From positions 1 through 15,580 of the forward strand of contig JBMNNU010000048.1 of assembly GCA_050942695.1 (NCBI GenBank): a DNA stretch of 15,580 nucleotides. The letters run 5' to 3'. A program made the position numbers and the translations under genes. Under the pieces are notes generated by a model. The model saw only the letters and a program-made list of their open reading frames with translations. It did not search any database and was not told the origin of the DNA. This DNA comes from JBMNNU01 sp050942695. Lineage in GTDB: Bacteria; Chloroflexota; UBA6077. Each line of letters starts with the position of its first letter. Within the stretch, counting starts at the first letter, position 1. Positions 6,409 through 14,442 of the stretch are shown here, piece by piece.

Positions 6409-8175
6409 GTGAAGAGGACAGCAACTTGCGGTGAACTAAGAGGCAGCGACGCTGGAACGACCGCACTATTACAGGGATGGGTCCACCGGCATAGAGACCA
6501 CGGCGGCATCATATTCATCGATCTGCGGGACCGCTACGGGCTAACACAGGTCGTCGTCAATCCTCAGATCTCCCCGGCAGCCCATGCAGTAGCCGCCGAG
6601 TGCCGATCTGAATTCGTGATCGAGATCGTGGGCACAGTCAGTCTTCGGCCTCCCGGAACCGAGAACAAGAATCTGCCTACAGGGGAGATAGAGGTGGTGG
6701 CGGAATCTGTCACCGTTCTCAACCCATCGCTCACGCCACCGTTCAGCATCTCGGAGGATACCAACGTTGACGAGTCGGTGCGGCTGCGCTATCGCTATCT
6801 CGACCTTCGACGGCCGGAGATGGTCCGCAACCTGGTGCTGAGGCACCGTGTTATCAAGCACATACGAGACTTCCTGGACGAGCGCAACTTCCTGGAGGTC
6901 GAGACCCCCATGCTCATCAAGAGCACGCCCGAAGGGGCCAGGGACTACCTCGTACCTAGCCGCGTCCATCCTGGAGAGTTTTACGCCCTGCCCCAGAGCC
7001 CCCAGCAGTTGAAGCAGTTGCTGATGGTGGCGGGTGTCGATAGGTACTTCCAGATCGCCCGCTGCTTCAGGGATGAGGACTTAAGAGCCGACCGCCAGCC
7101 GGAGTTCACACAGTTGGACCTGGAGATGTCCTTCGCCAGCCAGGAGGACATCCTTGACCTGATCGAAGAGCTGCTGATCACAATGGTCGAAAAGCTGACC
7201 GATAAGAGGGTAAACAAACCGTTCCCTCGGCTCAGCTACGCTGAGAGCCTTGCTCGCTACGGAACGGACAAGCCAGACCTGCGCTTCGAGATGCCGATGG
7301 TGGACCTGTCCGACATCGCAGCCAGCGCCGAGTTTGAGGTGTTTCGCAGGGCTGTAGCCGAGGGCGGACAGGTAAAGGCCATTCGGGCGCAGGGAGCAGG
7401 AGGCTACAGCCGAAAACAGATCGACGATCTGGTTACAGCCGCGCGCAGCTTCGGCGCCAAGGGGCTAGCCTGGGCCGCCATCGACCAGGGGGGCACCCGA
7501 TCATCCTTTGCTAAATTCCTGACCGAAGGGCAGATGGCCGCCATAGCCGAAAGGGCCGAACTCAGCCCCGGCGACCTGCTGCTGGCCATAGCCGATAAAC
7601 CGGGCGTGGTTGCTGCATCTCTTGGAGCGCTGCGCCTGGAGATGGGTAGGCGACTCGGACTACTGGACGAGAACCTGCTGGCATTTGCCTGGGTGGTCGA
7701 CTTCCCACTTGTTGAGTGGAACGAGTCAGAGCAGCGCTACGATGCCACACACCATCCCTTCACGTCGCCGAAGCTCGAGGATATCCACTTGCTGGACACA
7801 GACCCGCTCAAGGTCCGAGCGGACTGCTACGACGTCGTCTGCAACGGGATTGAAATCGGAAGCGGCAGCATCAGGATTCACCGCCGAGACATCCAGGAGA
7901 AGGTGTTCGGCCTGCTCAACTACTCGAAAGAAGAGGTCGCTAAACGTTTCGGCCACATGCTGGAAGCGTTCGAGTACGGAGCTCCACCACACGGAGGCAT
8001 CGCTCCGGGCATCGATAGGATCGTGATGCTGCTATCCGATGCAAAGAGCATCCGCGATGTCATCGCCTTCCCCAAGAACCAGGCAGCTATGGACCTGATG
8101 ATGAACGCCCCGTCCGAGGTGGATGCGCGGCAGCTACGCGACCTTCATCTATCGATAGTACATCCGAAACGGTAG
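6409..8175 (+). CDS. aspS: Aspartyl-tRNA synthetase, probably non-discriminating (Asp/Asn)
   Basis: A class II aminoacyl-tRNA synthetase charging tRNA with aspartate in the cytoplasm. At 588 residues it has the bacterial layout: an N-terminal anticodon-binding OB domain (about 1-105), a catalytic core, a GAD insertion domain (about 290-410) and a C-terminal core part. Motif 1 surrounds FLEVETPML; motif 2 holds FRDEDLRADRQPEFTQLD; motif 3 is GIAPGIDRIVMLL near the end. Residues H31 (RDHGG) and G83 (RPPGTEN) match those reported for non-discriminating Pseudomonas aeruginosa AspRS, where E. coli has Leu and Lys. The enzyme would then also make Asp-tRNA(Asn), to be amidated by GatCAB. The start is GTG at 6409 with AGGAG at 6394-6398. 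It is followed by a promoter and a hairpin before the DUF401 gene, so it is probably its own transcription unit. Confidence 0.97.
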   Translation: MKRTATCGELRGSDAGTTALLQGWVHRHRDHGGIIFIDLRDRYGLTQVVVNPQISPAAHAVAAECRSEFVIEIVGTVSLRPPGTENKNLPTGEIEVVAESVTVLNPSLTPPFSISEDTNVDESVRLRYRYLDLRRPEMVRNLVLRHRVIKHIRDFLDERNFLEVETPMLIKSTPEGARDYLVPSRVHPGEFYALPQSPQQLKQLLMVAGVDRYFQIARCFRDEDLRADRQPEFTQLDLEMSFASQEDILDLIEELLITMVEKLTDKRVNKPFPRLSYAESLARYGTDKPDLRFEMPMVDLSDIAASAEFEVFRRAVAEGGQVKAIRAQGAGGYSRKQIDDLVTAARSFGAKGLAWAAIDQGGTRSSFAKFLTEGQMAAIAERAELSPGDLLLAIADKPGVVAASLGALRLEMGRRLGLLDENLLAFAWVVDFPLVEWNESEQRYDATHHPFTSPKLEDIHLLDTDPLKVRADCYDVVCNGIEIGSGSIRIHRRDIQEKVFGLLNYSKEEVAKRFGHMLEAFEYGAPPHGGIAPGIDRIVMLLSDAKSIRDVIAFPKNQAAMDLMMNAPSEVDARQLRDLHLSIVHPKR

Positions 8176-8194
8176 TGCAGTATTTGGCTCCCGA

Positions 8195-8224
8195 TTGCCT
8201 ATCTCGCGCTGGCCGTGCTATGAT
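8195..8224 (+). promoter_or_regulatory. Promoter of the DUF401-hlyIII-EndoQ/helicase unit
   Basis: TTGCCT (8195-8200) is followed after 18 bp by TATGAT (8219-8224), which is preceded by TGC and so forms an extended -10. The expected start near 8231 precedes the hairpin at 8261-8280, so that hairpin would lie in the leader of the downstream genes. Confidence 0.5.
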
Positions 8225-8260
8225 CGGCTCCAGTTGCGAAAACCCAATCCGGCGCAGCCC

Positions 8261-8282
8261 AGGGGGCCTTACGGCCCCCTTT
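8261..8282 (+). terminator. Hairpin terminator after aspS (or leader attenuator)
   Basis: AGGGGGCC, loop TTAC, GGCCCCCT form a perfect 8-bp GC-rich stem. Only three T residues follow (TTTG), so termination may be partial. It could serve aspS, or act on transcripts started at the promoter just upstream. Confidence 0.5.
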
Positions 8283-8307
8283 GTGCAGCCACCATACTAG
8301 AGAAGAA

Positions 8308-9471
8308 ATGCTCTCCTACGTACTACTCATCGCTGCAGCTTCTCTCAGTTTCGCCACCGGCCACGACATTGGCCAAACGGCTACCTACTTCTTGGAGGGG
8401 GCGCTGGCACAAGCCACCCTTCAACTGTTAGGTGTGGTCACTATTATCGAGATGCTGACGATATTCCTGCAGGATACCGGAAGCCTCGATAGGATACTGA
8501 CCGCCTTAAGGAGAGTGATCAGCGACGTCCGTCTGCTCATCGCCATGGTGCCGTCGCTGCTCGGGCTCTTCCCGGTTCCCGGTGGGACGGTGCTGTCTGC
8601 TCCCATGGTAGCCGCATACGGGAAAGAGCTCAACCTGAGCAGCGACCACAACGCCGCCATCAACCTCTTTTTCCGCCATGTTTGCGACCAGGTGTTCCCT
8701 TACAAACCCCACCTTATTCTGGCAGCGGCGGTGCTCAACGTTCCGCTGTTTACTCTTATTGGGTGGCAGCTTCCGGTAGCGATAATCGGGCTGTTTTTCG
8801 GCTACTGGTACCTTATAGGCCGGCTCCCCTCACCCAAAACAGCACCACCAGTAAACGCGGCTGATGGAGGCAACGGGCTCCCTCTATGGGTCGAACTGAT
8901 GCCGTTTCTGATACCGCTGGCGCTGCCAATCGGATTTGGGATCGATTTCCTGTACGCCATGGCAGGGGGTCTCCTGTTCGGGATGATCACTCAAAGGGTC
9001 TCCGGCTCAATGATCCGAAAAATGGTGCTCAAAGGTATCCAGCTCAAGATGCTGCTGATCCTGGTTTCTGTGATGGTGTTCAAGACAGTCGTGGAAAATA
9101 CAGGACTCGTGCAGGTTATGGCCGCTGCATTCACCAACTTCGGCATTTCTCTAGCCATCCTCGTCCTAGCCCTTCCTGCCGTTGTGGGTTTTTTCACCGG
9201 GCTTGAGACAGCGGTGGTAGCCATGGTCTTTCCACTTCTCTTCGGCCTCATCCCCCAAGGAGTCAACCCTATGCCATACATACTGGTGATGATGATGTCC
9301 AACGCCGTGGGTAGCTGTGTGTCGCCAGCCCACACCTGCATGGTTGCCGGGAACGAATACTTAGGGGCGAATTACGGGCAGGTTGCCAGGTTGACAGTAG
9401 TGCCCTTACTGTTTAGGTTGGTCGCCATGATCGGCTTCGCCTGGGCGGTATCGACCTACCTCCCCTTGTAA
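8308..9471 (+). CDS. DUF401-family integral membrane protein
   Basis: A 387-residue polytopic membrane protein with roughly ten or more hydrophobic segments. It matches the DUF401 family: an early PSLLGLFPVPGG (82-93) followed by SAPMV, a helix break rich in Pro and Gly, and a C-terminal MSNAVGSCVSPAHTC preceding an NEY. The layout, with two halves each carrying a broken helix, resembles ion-transporter-superfamily permeases for carboxylates or anions. No substrate is established for DUF401, so transport is an inference. The start is taken at ATG 8308, preceded by GAGAAGAA; the TTG at 8281 lies against the hairpin and is unlikely. It is the first gene of a probable operon: the next gene starts 8 bases after its stop. 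Confidence 0.85.
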   Translation: MLSYVLLIAAASLSFATGHDIGQTATYFLEGALAQATLQLLGVVTIIEMLTIFLQDTGSLDRILTALRRVISDVRLLIAMVPSLLGLFPVPGGTVLSAPMVAAYGKELNLSSDHNAAINLFFRHVCDQVFPYKPHLILAAAVLNVPLFTLIGWQLPVAIIGLFFGYWYLIGRLPSPKTAPPVNAADGGNGLPLWVELMPFLIPLALPIGFGIDFLYAMAGGLLFGMITQRVSGSMIRKMVLKGIQLKMLLILVSVMVFKTVVENTGLVQVMAAAFTNFGISLAILVLALPAVVGFFTGLETAVVAMVFPLLFGLIPQGVNPMPYILVMMMSNAVGSCVSPAHTCMVAGNEYLGANYGQVARLTVVPLLFRLVAMIGFAWAVSTYLPL

Positions 9472-9479
9472 GTGGATTA

Positions 9480-10154
9480 ATGCCATTGCCGCAAGATAAG
9501 CGCTACTCCATTGAAGTAAATCGCCGCAGGTTCACCTTCGGCGAGGAGGTCGCCAATTCGGTATCTCACGGAGCCATGGCGGCTATCGTGCTGCTTGCGC
9601 TGCCGGTTGGGGCGGTTACCTCCTACCTGAGAGGCGGGGTTTTGGAATCGGCCTCCGTCAGCGTCTTCATCATTTCGCTTTACTTGATGTTTCAATCATC
9701 CACCCTGTACCATGCCATGGCACCCGACAGCGTACACAAGGCGGTTTTCAGGATCCTGGACCACATATTCATCTACGTAGCCATCGCGGGCAGCTACACA
9801 CCGGTAGCCCTATGCGTTATAGGAGGGTGGCAGGGTGTCCTGATAGTGGTTATCCAATGGATGATGGTGCTGTTCGGTATACTATACAAGTCGTTATCCC
9901 GGCGGTCGCTGCCGAAGGTGAGCCTGACCATCTATCTGGTCATGGGCTGGACCGTGATTCTCTTCCTGCCCACATTCCTGAGTCACGCCAACCCAGTGCT
10001 GCTCACGCTCATCGCAACAGGAGGGGTGCTATACTCCGGCGGGGTCTTCTTTTACGCGCTCAAGGGCTTCAAGTACCACCACATGGTATGGCACCTCTTC
10101 GTCAACCTGGGGGCGCTATCCCATTTCGTGGCGATAGTCTTCTTCCTCAAATAG
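9480..10154 (+). CDS. Hemolysin III / PAQR-family membrane protein
   Basis: A 224-residue seven-helix membrane protein of the hemolysin III branch of the PAQR family (YqfA/TrhA-like). Family marks are GEEVANSVSHG (21-31, with E23 and H30), SSTLYH (73-78), LDHIFIYVAIAGSYTP (93-108) and C-terminal HHMVWH with H215 further on. Conserved Ser, Asp and His residues in these positions form a metal site in PAQR structures, suggesting a zinc-dependent hydrolase-like site in the membrane. In bacteria TrhA-type members are linked to membrane energetics and lipid homeostasis; haemolysis itself is poorly supported. Length and helix number are normal. No strong ribosome binding site precedes the ATG. The 8-base gap after the DUF401 gene implies co-transcription and perhaps translational coupling. 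Confidence 0.92.
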   Translation: MPLPQDKRYSIEVNRRRFTFGEEVANSVSHGAMAAIVLLALPVGAVTSYLRGGVLESASVSVFIISLYLMFQSSTLYHAMAPDSVHKAVFRILDHIFIYVAIAGSYTPVALCVIGGWQGVLIVVIQWMMVLFGILYKSLSRRSLPKVSLTIYLVMGWTVILFLPTFLSHANPVLLTLIATGGVLYSGGVFFYALKGFKYHHMVWHLFVNLGALSHFVAIVFFLK

Positions 10155-10202
10155 GAAATAAAGGGACACAATACAAAAAAACACGAGCTAACAAAACTTA
10201 AA

Positions 10203-13200
10203 ATGTTCATCGCTGATTTTCACATACATTCGAAATATTCGAGAGCCACCAGCAGGGAATGCGTAGCTGAAGTCCTCGAATTATGGGGGCGGCGCAAAGG
10301 GATCGACGTCATTGGCACGGGCGATTTCACGCATCCAGCCTGGCGTGAAGAGCTGAAAGAAAAGCTAGTACCTTCAGCCGATGGCCTTTACGTTCTTAAG
10401 GATGATTTCCGCCAGAAGGATATGGTGGCGGGGGAAAACCTCGAGCCTCGATTCATCGTCACCGGCGAAATCAGCTCCATATACAAAAAAAACGGCAGGG
10501 TCAGAAAGGTTCATAATCTGATCCTTTTGCCCAGTTTGGAACATGCTGAGGCGCTATCACGCAGGCTCGAGGCCATAGGCAATTTACACTCCGACGGCCG
10601 GCCTATTTTGGGCCTGGATAGCAGGGATCTATTGGAGATCGTGCTCGATACGTGCGAGGACGCCATTTTCATACCCGCTCATGTATGGACCCCGCATTTC
10701 TCCCTGTACGGCGCCTATTCAGGTTTCGACCACATTCAAGAGTGCTTCGAAGACCTAACCGGCCATATCTATGCCCTCGAATCGGGTCTCTCCTCAGATC
10801 CTCCTATGAATTGGCGCCTTTCAGCCCTGGATGGTTTTACGCTGGTTTCCAACTCGGATGCCCATTCCCCCGCTAAACTGGGCAGAGAAGCCAATATTTT
10901 TGATACCACGCTTTCTTATCAGGGTATCTCGCAGGCATTGAAAAATCGAGGCACAAATGAGTTTTTCGGAACCATAGAGTTTTTTCCGGAAGAGGGGAAA
11001 TACCACTACGACGGCCATAGGAACTGTAAGGTGTGCTGGAAGCCCGATGAAACGAAAGCTGCACAGGGTATATGCCCGGTCTGCGGCGGCAAGATCACCG
11101 TGGGCGTACTCCACCGGGTCGAAGAGCTGGCAGACCGAGAAGAAGGGTTTGTGCTATCGACGGCCAAGCATTTCGAAAGTCTTGTTCCTCTGCAGGAGAT
11201 CATAGCTTCTTCTATCGGTTCAGGGGTCACCAGCAAAAAGGTGGTGGATACATACGAAAATTTGATCCGGAGCATAGGACCGGAGTTGCATATACTCCGC
11301 AAGGCAACGCTGCCTGATATCGAATCGGTAGCAGGCCCCTGGGTGGCTGAAGGCATCCGCAGGCTGAGGTGCGGACAGGTTGAGAGGCAACCCGGGTTTG
11401 ACGGAGAGTACGGAAAAATTACAGTCATCGATAACGCCGAAATTGCGCGAATTTCCGGACAGCTATCGATTTTCAGCGACCAGAGCGATAAACAGCCAAA
11501 CCCATCAATACCTCAAACGAAAAAAAAAGTAAAGACCTCAGCCCAGCAAGAGGCTGAGCAGTTCCCGATTACGCGGGGTTTCGAGGAACCCCCTCACCCT
11601 GAACCTCTCCCCTTCAAAGAGGGAGAAGGAAGGTTTGACGTGGTTACGAAAGCATCGGTTACTGCGGAGACCCCCTATGGACTGAATAATGAGCAATGGG
11701 AAGCTGTTTCCTCTTCCAGCCCGGCCATAGCTGTTGTAGCCGGGCCGGGAACAGGCAAAACCAGAACGCTGGTGTACCGTATTGCCCACCTGGTTGAAAA
11801 ATGCGGCGTCCGCCCGGATCAGATCACTGCCGTTACTTTTACCAATAAGGCCGCTCAGGAGATGCGCGTTCGGTTGGAGAAGCACTTCGGGGATAAACGG
11901 GCAACGAACGCTATGACCATAGGGACCTTTCACTCAATATGCCTGCAAATGCTTTCCCAATGGAGGGGAGAGAACAGCCCGGCGATTATCGACGAGTACG
12001 ATGCCCTAGCCATCATCGAAGAAATCGTCAAGGATATGCAGTTGGACCTTCCCCCTCGCGACGTGATGAGAATGATATCGCTGCGAAAAAACAGGATATC
12101 TCCGGTTGGAGATAAGGCTAATGAGCCCACACAGGGAGGCGAGTCCTCCAGTAGGCGAGATGTGCTTCCGGCTCAGCTCTACGATGCCTATTGTGCGCAA
12201 CTCAAGCGATACGGTGTGATGGACTACGACGACATCCTCCTGGAAGTGTTATGTCGATTTGAAGACGGCAGCGCACTAGATGGCACAGGTCTGAACGGGG
12301 CAAACCCCTTCTCTCACCTGCTGGTGGATGAGTTCCAGGACATCAACGAGATCCAATATCGATTGATCAAAGCGTGGGCCAGGCAAAGCGAGAGTGTTTT
12401 CGTTATCGGCGACCCGGATCAGTCCATTTACGGTTTCAGGGGATCGGATCTGCGCTATTATTCACTGTTTGAAGAGGATTTTCCGGGGCTACAGCAGGTC
12501 CGGCTGACGCAGAACTACCGCTCCACGCCCGAGATCATCGCATGCGCACGGTCGTTGATCTCCCGGAAAAACGACGGGGAGTACAGGGTTGTCCTGGAGG
12601 CCAATAAGGCCAGGGGTGGCAGGGTACGTCTAATAGAAACCAGAAATGATTTTTCCGAAGCCCTGTTCGTTGCCAAGGAAATCAACCGAATGGTCGGCGG
12701 TATAGACATGCTGGATACCCAGGCATTGTCGCCATCCCGATCCAAACGATCCGGGGCTAAGCATCCCCGAGGCTTTTCCGATATAGCTCTGCTATACCGG
12801 ACCAATCACCAGGCGCGAATTCTGGAGCAGTGTCTTTCGACAGAGGGGATTCCATATCTGGTGGCCGGGCGCGAGGAGTACCTGGCAGATAAGTCGGTGC
12901 GCCAGGCCCTTGCGTTTTTCAAATTTCTGCTCAACCCCGGGGATACAGCTTCCCTGCTGCTGTGCCTGAAAGCAGAAACCAACTATTCTGCAGATCTGAT
13001 CCAAAAAATCATCGAAGGCTATACAGCCGGGGGGAAAGGAGTAGAATCCCTGGCCAGAATCATAGAAGAGGCGCAGCGTCCCCCCCTGGAGCAACCGGGC
13101 CAACCCGTGAGTTTCGTGGAGATGCTGAGAAAATATGCGGCCATCATCCGGAAGGAAAAGCCAAAGCAGATCGTAGACATCTGGATTGACGACCATAACC

Positions 13201-13631
13201 TGTCCGATAGCGATCCCATGGTCTTGCTTTCCAACATCGCCATCATGTATGACGATATGCCCACCCTGATGCAGAACCTGGTTTTGGGTAGGGAAAGTGA
13301 TGTGGTCCGCAGCGGTGGCAAAGTCTACGCGCCGGATGCGGTTTCCTTAATGACCATCCACGCCGCCAAGGGATTGGAATTTCCCGTCGTGTTCATCTGC
13401 GGAGTCAACGATGGAAGGATTCCTTTGAGGAACAACCGCAATAATAGCGATATCGACGAGGAGAGGCGGCTATTCTATGTAGCGATCACTAGGGCTCAGG
13501 ATGAGCTTATCCTGCTGACCTACCGTAACCCATCCCCGTTCATTGCCGACCTATCCGAAGAGCAGCTTATAAGGGAGGAGGCTTTTGCGCCTAAGCAAGC
13601 GCCTCAATACCGGCAGGCTACACTTTTCTAG
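10203..13631 (+). CDS. Endonuclease Q (PHP) fused to UvrD/Rep-type SF1 helicase
   Basis: A 1142-residue two-part enzyme. Residues 1-about 425 match endonuclease Q, which nicks DNA 5' of deaminated bases. Its PHP metal site is visible as H7 and H9 (DFHIHS), D41 and H44, E89, H104, H160, D219 and H221 (SNSDAH). A zinc finger is formed by C275, C278, C291 and C294. A low-complexity linker (about 426-490) follows. Residues 491-1142 form a complete superfamily 1A helicase: Walker A GPGTGKT (514-520), motif Ia FTNKAAQEM, Walker B DEFQD (709-713), GDPDQSIYGFRG, QNYRST, TIHAAKGLEF (1051-1060) and VAITRAQDEL. The likely role is nicking at uracil, hypoxanthine or abasic sites and unwinding from the nick. 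It starts 48 bases after hlyIII in an A-rich gap without a clear ribosome binding site. Extra segments occur at about 636-655 and 837-857. Neither half shows a lost key residue. Confidence 0.93.
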   Translation: MFIADFHIHSKYSRATSRECVAEVLELWGRRKGIDVIGTGDFTHPAWREELKEKLVPSADGLYVLKDDFRQKDMVAGENLEPRFIVTGEISSIYKKNGRVRKVHNLILLPSLEHAEALSRRLEAIGNLHSDGRPILGLDSRDLLEIVLDTCEDAIFIPAHVWTPHFSLYGAYSGFDHIQECFEDLTGHIYALESGLSSDPPMNWRLSALDGFTLVSNSDAHSPAKLGREANIFDTTLSYQGISQALKNRGTNEFFGTIEFFPEEGKYHYDGHRNCKVCWKPDETKAAQGICPVCGGKITVGVLHRVEELADREEGFVLSTAKHFESLVPLQEIIASSIGSGVTSKKVVDTYENLIRSIGPELHILRKATLPDIESVAGPWVAEGIRRLRCGQVERQPGFDGEYGKITVIDNAEIARISGQLSIFSDQSDKQPNPSIPQTKKKVKTSAQQEAEQFPITRGFEEPPHPEPLPFKEGEGRFDVVTKASVTAETPYGLNNEQWEAVSSSSPAIAVVAGPGTGKTRTLVYRIAHLVEKCGVRPDQITAVTFTNKAAQEMRVRLEKHFGDKRATNAMTIGTFHSICLQMLSQWRGENSPAIIDEYDALAIIEEIVKDMQLDLPPRDVMRMISLRKNRISPVGDKANEPTQGGESSSRRDVLPAQLYDAYCAQLKRYGVMDYDDILLEVLCRFEDGSALDGTGLNGANPFSHLLVDEFQDINEIQYRLIKAWARQSESVFVIGDPDQSIYGFRGSDLRYYSLFEEDFPGLQQVRLTQNYRSTPEIIACARSLISRKNDGEYRVVLEANKARGGRVRLIETRNDFSEALFVAKEINRMVGGIDMLDTQALSPSRSKRSGAKHPRGFSDIALLYRTNHQARILEQCLSTEGIPYLVAGREEYLADKSVRQALAFFKFLLNPGDTASLLLCLKAETNYSADLIQKIIEGYTAGGKGVESLARIIEEAQRPPLEQPGQPVSFVEMLRKYAAIIRKEKPKQIVDIWIDDHNLSDSDPMVLLSNIAIMYDDMPTLMQNLVLGRESDVVRSGGKVYAPDAVSLMTIHAAKGLEFPVVFICGVNDGRIPLRNNRNNSDIDEERRLFYVAITRAQDELILLTYRNPSPFIADLSEEQLIREEAFAPKQAPQYRQATLF
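11589..11635. repeat. REP-type repeat embedded in the EndoQ-helicase linker
   Basis: CCCTCACCCTGAACCTCTCC followed by a GAGGGAGAAGGA arm is the pattern of a widespread bacterial intergenic palindrome (TCTCCC pairs with GGGAGA). Here it is translated in frame as HPEPLPFKEGEG (about residues 465-476), the peptide typical of translated REP elements. It falls exactly in the flexible linker between the two enzyme domains. Confidence 0.7.
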
Positions 13632-14338
13632 GTAGAGGGATTACGGATCGCCACGTATAGCTCACGTCCGGTGAGAGTGCGATCCTCGTGGCGTAGATCC
13701 AAGCCGGACTCGGTGATCGCAGTTCGATAAACCGCGTCGGTGAAGAGCCCCAATTCGTGTCTTTCGGCGAAATGCTTTACCCCGTCCGGGGTGGCAACCA
13801 GATAGTGGAAATCGAGAATCGCGCGTTTTCCCTTGACTCGCGTCACCCCCACCCTGGCGACTTTCAGATCGGGGCGATCTACGAAGACGGCGTACGGCTT
13901 GTCCGGCTTGAAGTTATCCGGAGTGAGGAAAGGTTCGAGCAACAATACCCCGCCGGGCAACAGGTGGTGGGCCATCGATTGAACGGTAGAGCGAAGCCTC
14001 ACGGTGGTGCGCGCGTATCCGATGGAACCGAAGAGGCAGGTGACGGCGTCGTACTGTTTGCCCAGGTCGAAGTCGCACATATCCCTCTGGTGGAATGGGA
14101 CAGACGGCAACCGAGTTCTCGCCAGATCGAGCATCCTGATTTCCTGATCGAGCCCTTCGACCGAGTAACGGGCTGCCAACTGCTCCAGGTGCCGGCCCGT
14201 ACCGCAAGCCACATCAAGCAAGGTATGGACCGGACGCTCCGCATGCTGATCCAGCGCAGCCATAATCTGTCGGGCTTCGGCGGCATAGTCCTTGGACTCG
14301 TATATCAGATCGTACAGCTCTGCCGAATTACTATACAT
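13628..14338 (-). CDS. Class I SAM-dependent methyltransferase, DesVI/TylM1-like
   Basis: A Rossmann-fold methyltransferase of about 236 residues. From the Met at 14338, the SAM-binding motif I is LLDVACGTGRHLEQL, followed by VEGLDQE (acidic end of beta 2), RDMCDFDLGKQYDAVTCLF and a LLLEPF motif. The start LYDLIYESKDYAAEA and the C-terminal region (HYLVATPDGVKHFAERHELGLFT) resemble sugar N-methyltransferases such as DesVI and TylM1, but no deoxysugar genes are nearby, so the substrate is unknown. The frame extends upstream to a GTG at 14416. The Met at residue 27 of that frame fits the family start better, yet its ribosome binding site is weak (GGTGGA, about 12 bases away). A strong AGGAGG nearby serves an out-of-frame ATG, see findings. 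It lies downstream of the LysR gene on the same strand and converges on the helicase gene, sharing a CTAG stop overlap. Confidence 0.87.
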   Translation of the reverse strand: MYSNSAELYDLIYESKDYAAEARQIMAALDQHAERPVHTLLDVACGTGRHLEQLAARYSVEGLDQEIRMLDLARTRLPSVPFHQRDMCDFDLGKQYDAVTCLFGSIGYARTTVRLRSTVQSMAHHLLPGGVLLLEPFLTPDNFKPDKPYAVFVDRPDLKVARVGVTRVKGKRAILDFHYLVATPDGVKHFAERHELGLFTDAVYRTAITESGLDLRHEDRTLTGRELYVAIRNPST

Positions 14339-14442
14339 CCGAGCTTTTTGTTCCACCAATATGAACTGCCTGAGATCGTGCATAAACCGTGCATTATTGG
14401 CCTCCTGACTATTCACCTCGCAAAGATCACAATAACTACCCG

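Noticed and set aside
6233..6466. Minus-strand frame of 77 codons between hemW and aspS
   Set aside because: It is produced by the palindromic repeat and runs into the aspS start on the other strand.
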